Part shown: in pieces, positions 12,071 through 23,575 of the stretch
Position numbering within the stretch: position 1 is the stretch's first letter
Layout of the letters: each line of letters opens with the position of its first letter
NCBI RefSeq assembly: GCF_008728515.1
Contig: NC_044979.1
Location: forward strand, 165,176,782-165,240,781
From: Papio anubis
Taxonomy: Eukaryota > Chordata > Mammalia > Primates > Cercopithecidae
Reading direction: 5' to 3'
Length of the DNA: 64,000 bases
The notes under the pieces: generated by a model
The model's input: only the letters and a program-made list of their open reading frames with translations
Databases searched by the model: none
What the model was told of the DNA's origin: nothing
Program-made: the position numbers and the translations under genes

Positions 12071-12345
12071 CAGGGGTTCTCAACCTCAGCAACCTCAGCA
12101 CTATTGACATTTGGTTTTGATGACTTTTTGTTGTTGGGAACTGTTCTGTGCATTGTAGGATATTTGGCAGCACCCTTGGCCAAGAAGGACTTCTGATATG
12201 GCTAAGAACTGAGTGACTTAGTCCTCCAGTTACCTTTTGAATTTAAAAGTCAATTCTAAAAGTCTGTCTACTAGGAAGCCAAGTATCCTCAGATATCTAT
12301 CCTCAAATATCTCTTGAGGGCAAAATTGCCTCCAGTTGAGACCCA
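12071..12345 (+). mobile_element. hAT-type non-autonomous DNA transposon
   Basis: It opens 'caggggttctcaacctcagc', carries 'gtgcattgtaggatatttgg' and ends near 'gcctccagttgagaccc', so the ends are imperfect inverted repeats of the ttctcaacc type. A related copy in opposite orientation lies at 23280-23445. I do not assign the subfamily. Confidence 0.65.
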
Positions 12346-12848
12346 TTTCAGTAGTAGAAGTATTTACTAATTCTACTTACTATGTTTTTATAAATTAATC
12401 TCCCCAATCCAGGTTTTTGGAGAAAAATAGATAGGCAAAGTATGCTTTTCCTCTAGTCAACTGCATATGACTCATGGGAACGTCTGATTTCTTCCATCTA
12501 TTAGCATGTTGATAGCAAACTCTTCAGTGAGCATTCACCGAATCAACATGTATTAAATATCCACTCTGCACTGGGAAAATAGATGAAAGAAAACCAGACT
12601 AAAATCCCTGCTTTCCTGAAGCTTACATACTAGTGGAAGAAGAAAGACAATAAACAAACATATAAATGAAACATTTAGCGTGTCAGAGGGAGATAATATT
12701 AAGGCAAAAATTAAAAGAACAGTAAAAAGAATAGGTGATGCTGTGGAAGCAGTGTGGCTGGGTTGTAATTTTAAATAGGATGGCCAGCGTCGTCCTCACT
12801 GTGAAATGACATCTGAGCAAAGGCCTGAAGGAAATCAGTTCTGAGTGG

Positions 12849-13269
12849 CCTAGTCCATCTGTGTTGCTATACGGGAATACCTAATGCTGAGTAATTTATA
12901 AACTAAAGAAGTTTATTTAGCTCATGGTTCTGCAGTCTGTACAAGAAGCATGATGCCTTCTGGTGAGGGTCTCAGGGAGCTTTCACTTGTGGTAGAAGGG
13001 GAAGGGGAGCTGCATCACATGGCAAGAGATGAGGAAAGAGAGAGAGAAGTAATTGGGTCTGCCCTGTTTTAAATAACCAGCTTTCACATAAACTAATAGA
13101 GCAAGAATGCACTCTTTGCTTTCGTGATAACACCAAGCTATTCATGAGAGATGAATAGCTTATGGGGAGCACCCATGACCCAAAACACCTCCCACCAAGC
13201 CCCACCTTCAACATTGGGGATCAAATTTCAGCATGAGACTTGGAGGGGACAAATATCCAAATGATATCA
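12849..13269 (-). mobile_element. MST-type (MaLR) solo LTR, minus strand
   Basis: Read on the minus strand it starts 'tgatatcatttggatatttg', contains 'ggtggggcttggtgggaggt' and a polyadenylation-like 'gctaaataaacttctttag', and ends near 'atggacta'. There is no internal retroviral sequence on either side, so it is a solo LTR. Subfamily (MSTB/MSTC/MSTD) not resolved. Confidence 0.8.
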
Positions 13270-13320
13270 GGGAGTGAGCTCTCAAACACTTGGCAGATGA
13301 GCTTTCCGGGTAGAGGCAAG

Positions 13321-13457
13321 AGAGGCCTTGAAGAAATAGCCTGCCAAAAATAATGAGAAAAAAAAAAAACCAAGAAATTAACTATGCCTGGAATGGACTT
13401 GGGTGGGGGAATGTGGTAGAAAAAAATTCCCGGAGAATGGAGGCACACACGAAGATC
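13321..13457 (-). repeat. source segment of the 11.9-kb inverted copy
   Basis: This part of the antisense L2 aligns with L2 on both sides, which marks it as the resident copy. See 11884-12027. Confidence 0.9.
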
Positions 13458-13560
13458 ATATAAAGCCTTTTGGTCATTATAAACAGTGAAGAAGTGACAG
13501 TCAGGAAATATCATATGTAAAATAGTGGAAATGATATTTTCTCTTCTCTTTGCTTTAGTT

Positions 13561-14185
13561 GCACTCAGGAACCTAATCATGATGGTTCAAGGACCCCAGG
13601 AGTGATGTCACTCTAGTTTGTCTTCCCCAGCGAGGCCTGCGCTTCTGATCATTCCTTTCACTCTTCTTTGATCAAAGTTAATAAGTCAAGGGGTCACTCA
13701 TTTGAGATTTTTCTAAGAAACTAGCTAACTGAACTGATGTAATGCATATGAAGATGCGAATGGTGTAGTAATGCTTCATCCAGGGATATTTGCATCATAG
13801 GAAAAGGCCTCTTAAAAACGGACTTTTAGAACTGACTTTTGAATTCAAAAAGTAAATCATCAGCTGGAGAACTAAGTCATTTTTGCAAACCAGGGCATGA
13901 GCTACTGAGGGCACTTTGGGTCTTTTCAGGACCTGAACTTGGGCACTGGATCTGATGTCAGAGACTGTCATCTTGTAGTCTCAAACTATCAAACTAGTAT
14001 ATATTGGAACCCTGTGATATACCACTCGTTGTCCTTATGGCTAGGGAAGTGTGGTGAAAAAGCTAATTCCCAGCCCATTGAGATATTTTATTATGGAGTG
14101 AAAGAGACACAAATTAAAGTAGTAAAATAAAAAAAAAAAAAAGGTTACCTGTAAAGACTATAAAGACAATTAAAATGCAGGACGT
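13561..14185. other. unique sequence
   Basis: No family recognised. It includes an A-run at about 14127-14143. The 63-codon frame at 13939-14130 has no support. Confidence 0.45.
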
Positions 14186-15245
14186 ACTACACAGTCTGTC
14201 TGCAACTTCAGATGGCCAGCCAAAAAATCCATCTTTAGAGAGTGATATTTAAGCTGAGATCTGAATGTCAAGAAGGAGCATGAGGAAGAGATTTCCAGCA
14301 GAGGAAATAACTAGACCAAAGGCAGCATATAACTTGACATATAAATGACATATAAATGAGCCCAGCATCTTAGACCAAGTAGAGTATATTGCCAGTAAAG
14401 TAGGCAGAAGCCAGGGGGGCCTTGTAGCTCATGGTAAGGTATTTGAGTTTTATTTGTCTGTAATGAGCAGCCAAAGGAGGGTTTTAAGCAGATAAATGGG
14501 ATGTTCTAGTTCATGTTCTTAGAAGATTAGGGATAGGGGTTGAGAATAGATCAGCTGGGGAAAGAGGCATAGGAAAAACTTGAAACCCAAGACAAGAAAG
14601 AAGGTTATGAAACCAAATAAACAACCCAGATGAGAGTTGACGGTGATGGTGAAGGTGAAAAAATTAATTGATTGGTGATATTTTTGGAGACACGATCGGT
14701 AGCATTTTCTGACAGATGAAATGGGAGAGTTTTTTCTCTAGAAGAATCAAAAGCAGCTCCTGAAGTTTTGGCTTGAGCAACTGGGTGGTTTGAGGAACGT
14801 TTAGTAAAGGATGGAAGACTGGAATTGGGGGGAAACACATTTGGAGAGAAAAGCAAGAGCTTAATCTTGGAAATATTGTTTCAGATTCATATGTAAACAT
14901 CAGTGTAGAGATTCCAAGTTGGCCCTTGAATATATGTCTAGATTTCTGGGGGACAAGTAGTGTTGGAGCTAGTTGTGGATTGAAAGTCAGCCCAGTGGTG
15001 GGTGTTTAATATCATGGGGCTGGGAGAGTCACTCAGAGAGACTATATAGCGGGAGATAAGCAGAGGACCCCAGACCCCTGGTCTAGCTCCAGAGACTGTG
15101 TGAAGGAAGATGAACCAGCAAAGGAGTCTGAGAAGTGCAGGTAGTGATTTAGGTGGAAAATTATTAGCATACAGCATCAGAGAAGCCAAAAGAATGGAGT
15201 AGTCAATTATGTTTAAAACTTTGAGGAGTCAAGAGAAATACAGAG
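14186..15245 (-). repeat. long antisense L2 copy
   Basis: Landmarks in antisense L2 order: 'gagatctgaatgtcaagaag', 'ccttgtagctcatggtaagg', 'gagggttttaagcagataaa', 'ggcttgagcaactgggtggt', 'gatgaaccagcaaaggagtc' and 'gtcaattatgtttaaaactt'. At over 1 kb it is one of the longest L2 pieces in the window. Minus-strand frames at 14605-15189 fall in it and are broken pieces of the L2 reverse transcriptase region or chance. Confidence 0.8.
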
Positions 15246-15389
15246 AAATGGCATATGACATGATCACGTGATAGCTACACAGTCTCTCAAATGCCTGCAA
15301 TGCCCCTTCTGTGTTGTGAACACACAATGAATACCTGTGAAATAAAAAGCCACACACAAAATCAGGCTGATCCCAGCGCTGCATTTTTG

Positions 15390-16140
15390 CTGAACTGAAA
15401 ATCATTCACACATCTATTCTGAAATATTTGCTTAGCCCCACCTAAGCACCAAACACTGTCTAAGCACCGATGATATAGAAGGAGAAAATACAGACACAAT
15501 TCTTGCTCTTCTGGGGCTTACATTGCAGTGAATAAAGTTAGACAATGATCAAATGGCTTATCAATAATTTATTTTCAGATGATGATAAATGCTGTGATGA
15601 AAATGATGTCGAGTGATAGGGTGCAGAGTGCCTGAGAGAGGCAGGTAGCTTACAGAAGTCTCAGCACAAAGAACAGGAGGATGGAGACGTGGCAGACATA
15701 AACACTGAGAGCACAGTATTTTAGGCAGCACAAAGTCAAAGTCTAAAGACTCTGAGGTTGGAATAAATTTGTTCTATTTGAGAAACTGTCAGGAGCTCCG
15801 CGTTGATGGGATGAGGACTAAGAGGGAGATTATTATGAGATGAGGTAAGAGAGCTAAGGTGGGGGACAGATGATGCAAATCCATGGGAAGGATTTTAGAT
15901 TTCATCATTCAAAGTAAAATTGAAAGTCATTGGAGGGGTTTAAGCCAGAGGGTTATATGGATGTAACTTTGTTTCAGTTTCAAATATAAAACACTAGTGC
16001 AGGTGTAGATAATGAGTGAGCATCAAAGTAACGTGGAAGCAGAGAGGTCAATGCAAAGGCTATTATGGTAGCCCAGGCAAGAAAAAATAGTGGCATGAAA
16101 TAGTGCAATAGAAATGAGCAAAGCGGTAAGTGGCAGAGCT
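15390..16140 (-). repeat. third antisense L2 copy
   Basis: The 3'-end complement ('gcaccaaacactgtctaagc') is followed by 'cttctggggcttacattgca', 'attggaggggtttaagccag' and 'ggctattatggtagcccagg'. It restarts the L2 order after the preceding copy, so it is a separate insertion. Confidence 0.78.
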
Positions 16141-16745
16141 GGGCTGCCCACAATGGACCTGTCTGACTTCAAATTTGTGTTCTTTCCCATGATTTCACAC
16201 TTCTAGGCCCGGCAATCCATCACAGTTTGGCGATAATTCAGGAGTCAGTTCCATAGCTACATGCCAAGTAACTAAGAAATGTTTCTTACGACAATGCGTA
16301 AGTGTGACAAACTTGGCATCTGTATAAGGAGTTTACATTAGATCTGTCTGGGAAATAACAATGAAAACAGTAAGTTAAAACACAATAGAAACAACTTAAA
16401 GCCTTTGGCAGGCATTTTTGAGAACTTTTGTTAGATATTGGCTATTTCTAGAAGACTTCTACCCAACAATAAAGTATTTTCATTGTTATGAAAAGGGTAC
16501 ACTTTACATGGAAAATTTAACAAACACCTAATGTTAATATTAAAAGGATCACAAGCTGCTTCATTTCTAAATTAACAACTAAATAATAATCCTCTGATTA
16601 TATATTTACATTGTTTTTCTTTGGATCTAACTTGGACATTACTGGATTTAAGATTTGAGTTATCATGTCAAGACTTGAACCGCCTTCAGCCCAAACATCA
16701 CACCGCTAAAGTTCATCACCCCCTAGTTTCCTGTGAAGGTAATAA
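16141..16745. other. unique sequence
   Basis: Nothing recognised. Confidence 0.5.
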
Positions 16746-16759
16746 TTTTTCAATTTTTA

Positions 16760-17051
16760 CTTATTTATTTGAGACAGAATCTTGCTCTGTTGCCCAGTCT
16801 GGAGTGCAGTGGCACGATCTTGGCTCACTGCAACCTCTGCCTCCCAGGCTCAAGCAATTCTTTTGCCTCAGCCCCGCCTAGTAGCTGGGATTACAGACAA
16901 GTGCTATCATGCCTGGCTAAATCTTGTGTTTTCAGTAGAGAAGGGTTTCACTATGTTGGCCAGCTGGTCTCGAACTCCTGGCCCCAAGTGATCTGCCCAC
17001 CTCGGTCTCCCAGAGTGCTGGGATTACAGGCATGAGCCACCATGCCTGGCC
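16760..17051 (-). mobile_element. Alu (AluS-like), minus strand
   Basis: It contains 'gagacagaatcttgctctgt', 'ctggagtgcagtggcacgat' and 'gctgggattacaggcatgag', ending 'catgcctggcc'. Probable target duplication: 'ttttcaattttta' at 16747-16759 and 'ttttcagttttta' at 17055-17067. Confidence 0.95.
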
Positions 17052-17067
17052 TAGTTTTCAGTTTTTA

Positions 17068-18149
17068 GAGAAAATAAAGGTAATGGAATAACAGTTCCTC
17101 TGCTCTCTCTGAGAAGGCGACAATGAAGAATGACCCTCTCCCCACCCAGAGAAGGCTGGATTCTTCAATAGTGATGTTTGCCCATGAAATGCAGTGCATG
17201 TTCTCATTCTGCCTCATCTCTTCTGCAGTACCAGGTCCTATGTCAGGGGCTCCCAGTGTCTCCCTGGAACCTCCTAATGACAGCAATTAGCAGTCATCTC
17301 TGTCAGCTCTCCTTCCTTTAGGAAGTGACTCCCCAGTGGCTGTTCCTCTGGGGACCCAGGTATTTCTTATTTCTTCTCAGTGCTAGAAAAATAGCCAGGT
17401 CTCCCAGTTGCAGCTGGACTACTCCGTTGTGAAATACCAGGGCAGTTCACAGCACCGCCTTTCACAACAATTGCATGAAAGTCTTCAGAGGAGTTCGTTT
17501 CAGGAGATAAGGGGGACCCAAGAGAAGCAGCTAGCTTCGTGATACCACTCCTGCCAAGCCACGCCTGCAGCTCTGCTCAGTGGCAGAGTCTGGCCTTTCA
17601 TTGGTGCAAAATCTCATTCTCCTTGAAGAAGATTTACTTCGTAGAAAAGCCCTTCACTCCACCCTGGCAGTCTCAGAAGTCATATTCTCAAGGGGCCAAA
17701 CCCGCACCTTCTTTGCACACCTCCCCATAGGATCAAAGGATCCTAGCCCAGCTTTGGCAGTTTTGAAGTTTCTCAAGAAGGTGATAAAAAATAAATTCTA
17801 AAAAGGCTCAAGAATCATTATGGATAGGAATGATGTATTTTAAATTACTGACAGTTCCACTGCCCTCTCTTCTAGCCTCACAGAATAATAGTCAACAGCT
17901 AAGAAACTTCCAAGAAGTACTTGAATGTAGGGGGCACTCCTGTGTCCTCACACTGGGAAGGTCAGACTGGAAGTCTTCTTTCAAGTCCAGCAGTGATGCA
18001 CTTGGCCAGTTGACACCAAAGGTGGGGCCTGAGGCTGAAAAGGATGGTTTTGATTTGTCAGCACTGGGTGTGTGTTGCGGGGGCTAACCTGGGTTCCCAA
18101 TTCTTCTCCAATAAGCACCACATTATTATCTTGCTAGGCCTGAGAATGC
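17068..18149. other. unique sequence, no repeat recognised
   Basis: Slightly less AT-rich than its surroundings. Short frames (for example 17830-18087 plus, 17065-17286 minus) lack any recognisable domain, splice context I can defend, or codon pattern. Confidence 0.5.
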
Positions 18150-18400
18150 TCTTTCATGTTTTGGAATTTGTAGTCAGATAGATGGAGTTTGAATTCTGCC
18201 TCTACTCTTTTCTATCTGGGAGAGCCCAGGCAGGTATTGTAACTTTTGAGTAGCTTTGTTCTGTCTTACGTAATGTGGAAATAATGATATGTAACTCATG
18301 GTTTATAGGCAGAAGTAAATGAGAAACCATCTATAAAGTACTCAGGACTCATCCTGGCACACTGTGTTTATTCAATAAATAGCAGTGATTATTATATATT
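18150..18400 (+). repeat. MIR, sense
   Basis: 'tttgaattctgcctctactc', 'gtggaaataatgatatgtaa' and 'tcatcctggcacactgtgtt' followed by 'tattcaataaatagcagtga' give a near full-length MIR. Confidence 0.75.
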
Positions 18401-19160
18401 GCTCTTCACTTACAAAGGAAGAAAGTGCAGGGCATAAAGGGACCTCACTTGATGTTTCATAAAGACATGTTGTGGATGAAAGAATAAGAATCAAGGACTT
18501 TTAAATTTCACTCTGGGCCAGGGTTTGTTAAGAGACCAATAGCATACGAGTAAGATGCCTGGTGTCTAAATGATCCTCTTGGGGACTCCAGAGAAAATAA
18601 GAGGCTATCTACTCTAAGCCTTTAGACTGCTGGAAACCTCCTAGCTGCAGCTTGACAGCCCTGGGCAGAGTTACAGCCTGCTGCTGTTCCTGCCAACCTG
18701 GGGGAGTGACAGCATAATTGGATGCCTCTCTGTCTTTTGGCTCAAGACAAGGACAAGGGAGAATGCTCACCTGCAGGGAGGAAGTAGAGTCCAGAAGACA
18801 GAAATTTTGACAAATGGGGAACTCATCTGCCTCTCTCACCAGCTCTGTCCTCATCTTAGATCTGCAAGCCCCCACCTGAGCTCCTCTCCTGAATGATTAA
18901 AACCACAGGGACAAATTATGTCCACAAATGGGTCAAAGGTAACTATGTGCCACACCAGGAGGGTATGTAGGATTAGTGACCTACATACAATTATTGCAAT
19001 TATTTCTTGACAACGCCTTTGGCAATGTGATTGCTTTAAATGCAAAGCATGTAGCTGAGACACAAGTGTAATTTAGAGGAGAGTTAGGTAATTATTACAT
19101 CATTTAAATATTTATATATTTTTAAAAATTTAAATTGTAGAGTGAAAAAAGCAGTGCAAG
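18401..19160. other. unique sequence
   Basis: Nothing recognised. Minus-strand frames at 18609-18875 (88 codons) and 18851-19063 are unsupported. Confidence 0.5.
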
Positions 19161-19164
19161 AGAA

Positions 19165-19457
19165 CATCTAGATCCATGGTTTTCAACATAGTAGCCGCTA
19201 GCCTCATGTGGCTTTTGAACATTTGAAAGAGCCAGTGGCTGGTCCAGATTGAGTATGATATAAATGAAAGATATGATAATTGAAGATAGTAAAAACATAG
19301 AAAAAATATTAATTTTAACTATCACATATTGGAAATGATAATATTTTGGATATATGGAGTTAATAGAATGTATTATAAAATTCGTTTCATCTGGGTTTTT
19401 TTTCCTCTTTTAAGGTGGCTACTAGAAAATTTAAAAATACGTATGTGACTCACTTTT
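19165..19457 (-). repeat. ancient DNA-transposon-like repeat
   Basis: 'agtagccgctagcctcatgt' near one end and 'ggtggctactagaaaattta' near the other, with 'tttggatatatggagttaat' between, match a common ancient interspersed repeat known for its 'tagccacatgtggct' motif. I recognise the repeat but do not assign its name. Confidence 0.55.
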
Positions 19458-19469
19458 GTGGTAGAGTCC

Positions 19470-20400
19470 TTGAAATTTTCTGCAAAGACAATCATGTCAT
19501 CCGGAAATAGAGATAGTTTTATGTCTTCTTTTTCAATATCCACGTTGTCTATTTCTTTTATTTGCCTATTGCCGTGGCAAGAACTTTCAGCCCCATGTTG
19601 AATGACAGTGATGAGAAACAACGTCTTTCTTTGTTCCCAATCTTAGGGGGCAATCACTCAGTCTTTCATCAAGATGATAAGTGTAACTTTTTGTACTTAC
19701 TCTTTTTTTTTTTTTCTTTTGGAGACAGAGTCTCACTCTGTCACCCAGGTTGGAGTGCAGCAGTGCGATCTCAGCTCATGCAACTTCTGCTTCCTGGGCT
19801 CAAGTGATTCTCCTACCTCAGCCTCCCGAGTAGTTGGGACCATAGGCACGTACCGCTATGCTTTGCTGATTTTTGTAGAGATGGGGTTTCACCATATTGC
19901 CCAGACTGGTCTTAAACTGATGGACTTGAGCAACCTGCTCTCTTCGGCCTCCCAAAGTGTGGGATTACAGGTGTGAGCCAACACTCCCAGCAACACTTAC
20001 TTTTAATCAAACTTATTCCCTTCTTTTCCTAACTTGTTGAGAACTTTTCTAATTAATGAATGTTGAGTTTTGCCAAATGTATTTTCTGCATAAATTTATT
20101 TGATTATGTGCATTTTTCTTGTTTTGTCTGCTGATATGGTGGATTGCATTAATTTCTTTGTGAATCTTGAACCAGCCTTAAATACCTAGAATAAGTCCAT
20201 TTAATTATGTTGTATAATTCTTTTTAATATGTTGTTGGATTCAGCTTGCTAATATTTTGTTGAGGATTTTTGCATCAAAATCTTTGAGAGAGAATGTTTT
20301 GTAGTCCTTGTTATGTTCTCAATTTTTAATTTTGTCTTTGTCTGGTTTTGTTGTCTGGATAATATTGCCCTTATAATTATTACTTATATTTAATGTATGT
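19470..20400 (-). repeat. old L1 ORF2 fragment, antisense, split by an Alu
   Basis: 'gacaatcatgtcatccggaa', 'ccccatgttgaatgacagtg', then after the Alu 'ctgctgatatggtggattgc', 'tcttgaaccagccttaaata' and 'attttgttgaggatttttgc' follow the L1 reverse-transcriptase region in antisense order. It is diverged and carries no usable frame. Confidence 0.85.
19702..19993 (-). mobile_element. Alu (AluJ-like), minus strand
   Basis: A T-run at 19702-19714, then 'gagacagagtctcactctgt' and 'tgggattacaggtgtgagcc'. A short target duplication 'acttact' lies at 19695-19701 and 19995-20001. It is inserted inside the antisense L1. Confidence 0.93.
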
Positions 20401-20685
20401 TTTTTAGAGATCGGGTCTTGCCCAAGCTGGGGTGCAATGGCATGATCATGGCTCACTGAAACCTTGATCTCCTGGACTCAAGTGATTCTCCCACCTCAGC
20501 CTCCCCAGCAGCTGGGACTACAGGTGTGCACCACCAGGCCTGGCTAATTGTTTTTTGTGTGTGTATGTGGCAATAGAGTCTCCCTATGTCGCCTAGGCTA
20601 GTCTCAAACTCGTGGCCTCAAACAATCCTCTTGCCTTGACCTTTCAAAGTACTGGTATTACAGACATAAGTCATCACACTTGGCC
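20401..20685 (-). mobile_element. Alu (AluJ-like), minus strand
   Basis: 'gcccaagctggggtgcaatg', 'cagcagctgggactacaggt' and the terminal 'catcacacttggcc'. It is more diverged than the Alu at 19702. Confidence 0.92.
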
Positions 20686-21611
20686 ACTTATTTTTATATG
20701 AAAATATTTTCTTCATCTTTTTTCCTCCACCAAATTCTTGTTGTAGGCTATTTTGTACCTCACATTTTATAATCAAATATTTTATTTTTAATTGTGGACT
20801 TTTTAAAGAAATTAAACTTAAAAACATTCTAGCAGTGTTTATTGTCTAATTTATTGTTTGCCATTCAATAGTAAAATAGGATTTATTAGCTCTCTATGAC
20901 CCAGCCTAGTTTGAAGATCAAAATCCAGGGTATCTAGAGATCTGCCCCAGCTCCCCAAAGTCATCAATCATGAGGTGTGGATGCAATGGTTCCAATAACC
21001 TTCCTCATTTATCATGACATCTTGGACTCCAAATCTTCCCTTTGTGCAGGTGTAACTTATGTTCTTTTGTTTACTGTAGGAAACAAACAAACAAAAAACA
21101 CTACAGGAGAGGAAGCAATAACAAATATTCAGTAAAAATAAGTCATATGCTTTTAATGAATCCCTTGTTTGTAAAGACAGATCAGTCAAATGCCCCCCAG
21201 GCAGACTATTTATATTTATGTTACAACTATCCAGGGTCTGGAATTGAAGATTTATGTGCTAGACTAAACACAGAGCAAAACTAATTACCCAGCAGGTGAA
21301 ATTTTTATGACAACATAGACCTCAATATTTCGTCTGCTGGCAGTATTCCAATACTGATGGACAACTGTATAAAGATTTACAAAGATTCTGATTTCTCTGA
21401 GCTTAATGGATTCACTCTTGACAAGACCTGTGTATTTATATCTGTGTATCTGTGTGTGTGTAGGTGACTGTGAATCCATGTACTCAAATATTCTACAAAT
21501 ATTGGACCATAAAATTATTTTGATGTTGTTTGTGTAAATCATATTCTGGGACTTCAGTAACTGAACATTATATGTGTGATTTCCACACATAAATTTGATA
21601 AGCTTCAATTG
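20686..21611. other. unique AT-rich sequence
   Basis: Nothing recognised. It includes an (AAAC)n patch near 21083-21098 and a short TG run near 21440-21460. The 107-codon minus frame at 21285-21608 is unsupported. Confidence 0.5.
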
Positions 21612-21760
21612 GGGAGCTTTTATAAAAATACAGATTCTTGAGATCTGTTGCTAGAAATTCTGATTCAGTAAGTCTGGGGTGGAGGTCCAAAAACCATATA
21701 TCATGTGTGTCAATAGCACCCCAACATTTTTATATGTGGTTGCCCAGAATTGCTTTGATT
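21612..21760 (+). repeat. MER5-like hAT fragment
   Basis: 'gggagcttttataaaaatac', 'agattcttgagatct' and 'gattcagtaagtctggggtg' follow the centre of the MER5A/MER20 group of non-autonomous hAT elements. The termini are not clear. Confidence 0.5.
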
Positions 21761-22544
21761 TTTAAATCAGTTTGTACTCCATAGAGTTAATGAACAAAAC
21801 TACAATCTCACTGTACCAAAAAAAAGAGGTTTTCTATTTTACCTTTCAGATTACTAGATTCCAAACCCCAACTCATCTGCTTTTAACTCTTTCAGCTATT
21901 AATATTTCTTTTGGCATTGAGACATTTCTAAAAATTATGATCACACTAGTTGTCTTGGTTTTCTTCTTCTTTTGACATTGTCTATTATGCAAAAGGAGAA
22001 TTTAGCTCATTTAGAAACCATGCACCGGCTTTTTCTTGTACTCCTGTCATTCTTCCAATGTCTTTTTATCACAATTTGTAAAAGATCAGCCATCAGCATT
22101 TTCATGATTACAACTTTTTAAATATGGTTCACGGTCAAGGCATGTAATAAACTGTTTTATGTTTTTGTGCAGCCCTGTGTTTTTTAAGACAGGTAATACT
22201 TTTACTCATTTGTTTAGTTGAGTACAGATAGCTATCATGCATTCTTCCCCTTCAGTCACCTACAGAATTGCACACTTCTTCTCAATAAGGTCAAGCACAT
22301 GAAATAATTTATTAGTTCGTTTCTTTTTTCCCTTGGAGTCATCATGTTTACATCCCTTCATCCTCCTGTTCCAGTAGGATCAGTTGTTGTCTAGGTCCCT
22401 TTAATCATTATTTGGAGTTCCTCCGGCCACTCTCTGTTATTTGGATCCTCCCTCATTCCAGTAAAGTATATTTAACAGATTTTTTTTTTCCAAGACAGGA
22501 TGCATTGGAGGTACATTGTGAAGACTGTATTTGTGATCATGTCT
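21761..22544. other. T-rich sequence, unassigned
   Basis: It may belong to the antisense HAL1/L1-type block that is clear from 22545 on, but I cannot align it convincingly. Confidence 0.4.
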
Positions 22545-22707
22545 TAATTTTGCCTTCATGCTTGATTGATAACTAGGCTTATTAGAAATGTTTAGTTAAA
22601 TATCATTTTCTGCCAAAATTTCAAAGACATAATTTCATTATTTTTTATTTTTCTTGGCCGCAAAAATTCTGATGTTATTCTGCTTTTCAAGCATTACGTG
22701 CAGGGAA

Positions 22708-22710
<3 letters not shown>

Positions 22711-22742
<32 letters not shown>
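22711..22742. repeat. (CT)16 microsatellite
   Basis: Sixteen uninterrupted CT units inside the antisense HAL1/L1 block. Confidence 0.97.
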
Positions 22743-22743
<1 letters not shown>

Positions 22744-23279
22744 GTTCTCTTAAATAATTTCCTCTACCCTACTTTCTCTGAATTTTGACCTCTTAAATCA
22801 ATACCCAAATTTACTTTTAAAGTTCCATTTTCTATTTATTTTCCCCTTTATTTGAAATTGTAAGAGAATTCTCAATTTTACCTTTTAACCCTTCTATTAA
22901 GTTTTATTCAAACATCATAATTTAATAACGAACAGGTCTTTCTTATTCTCTTTTTTAATAAGAATGTGTTATTATTTCATGGATGTTCTGTCTAATCTCA
23001 TCTCCCTGAAGGTATTATAATAGTATAGTTTGAACTTTTCTTCTGCTTCTTATATTGCTTAAATTTGCTCTATTTTTTTTGCTTCTCTTTGTTCATTATG
23101 CTCTTTGTCTTTAATGTGAAATTTCTGTAAGTGCCTGTTGATCTTTTGTTGTCCATTAATTCTTAAATCAGAGCTGAAGCTCTGTCAGCCTGGGTGGGAC
23201 TTGGTGGACTTTGCTGTACAGCGAAGCTCTACTCAACCCAAGGAGATTGTGCCCACAGAGGAAATCTGGTAACGTCTAA

Positions 23280-23445
23280 AGCCGTTATTGATGGTCACGA
23301 TTGGGCTGGGGTTGCTACTGGTATCTAAGGGACAGAGACCAAGGAATGCTGCTAAGCATCCTACAACATTCAGGACAGCCCTACAATGAAGCATTACTCA
23401 GTTCTGAATATCACTGATGCCACTCTTGATAAACCCTAAGGTAGA
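23280..23445 (-). mobile_element. hAT-type non-autonomous DNA transposon, minus strand
   Basis: It contains 'gctaagcatcctacaacatt' and 'ggggttgctactggtatcta', the complement of the family at 12071-12345. It appears nested in the HAL1/L1-type block. Confidence 0.6.
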
Positions 23446-23575
23446 GTGATCAGGAAGCAAGTTCCCTGTTGCATTCTCCCACAGGTTAGTGTATACAGGA
23501 CTTTTTTCCCCCATGTGTCCATTTTTACAAACAAGAATTTTCCAAACTCCTGCCTACCGTAGGTGAGTCAAATAA

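Larger units (their letters stand above)
12530..13560 (-). repeat. L2, antisense, split by an LTR
   Basis: It begins with the reverse complement of the L2 3' end ('catgtattaaatatccactc'), then 'aatccctgctttcctgaagc', 'gacaataaacaaacatataa' and 'gacatctgagcaaaggcctg'. After the LTR at 12849-13269 it resumes with 'gggagtgagctctcaaacac' and 'gagctttccgggtagaggca', and continues through the duplicated segment to about 13560. Confidence 0.75.
22545..23575 (-). repeat. HAL1/L1-type ORF1-region remnant, antisense
   Basis: 'gcttgattgataactaggct', 'accttttaacccttctatta', 'atttcatggatgttctgtct', 'tctcatctccctgaaggtat' and 'gcctgttgatcttttgttgt' run in the order of the common antisense HAL1/L1 ORF1 region. 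It seems to resume after the hAT element with 'gtagagtgatcaggaagcaa'. Whether it is HAL1 or full L1M needs alignment. Confidence 0.6.

Noticed and set aside
12849..13269. Possible complete endogenous retrovirus
   Set aside because: This and the other LTRs have no gag, pol or env sequence beside them and no second LTR, so they are solo LTRs.
22711..22742. (CT)16 as a GAGA-type regulatory element
   Set aside because: It is a plain microsatellite in old LINE sequence with no other regulatory indication.
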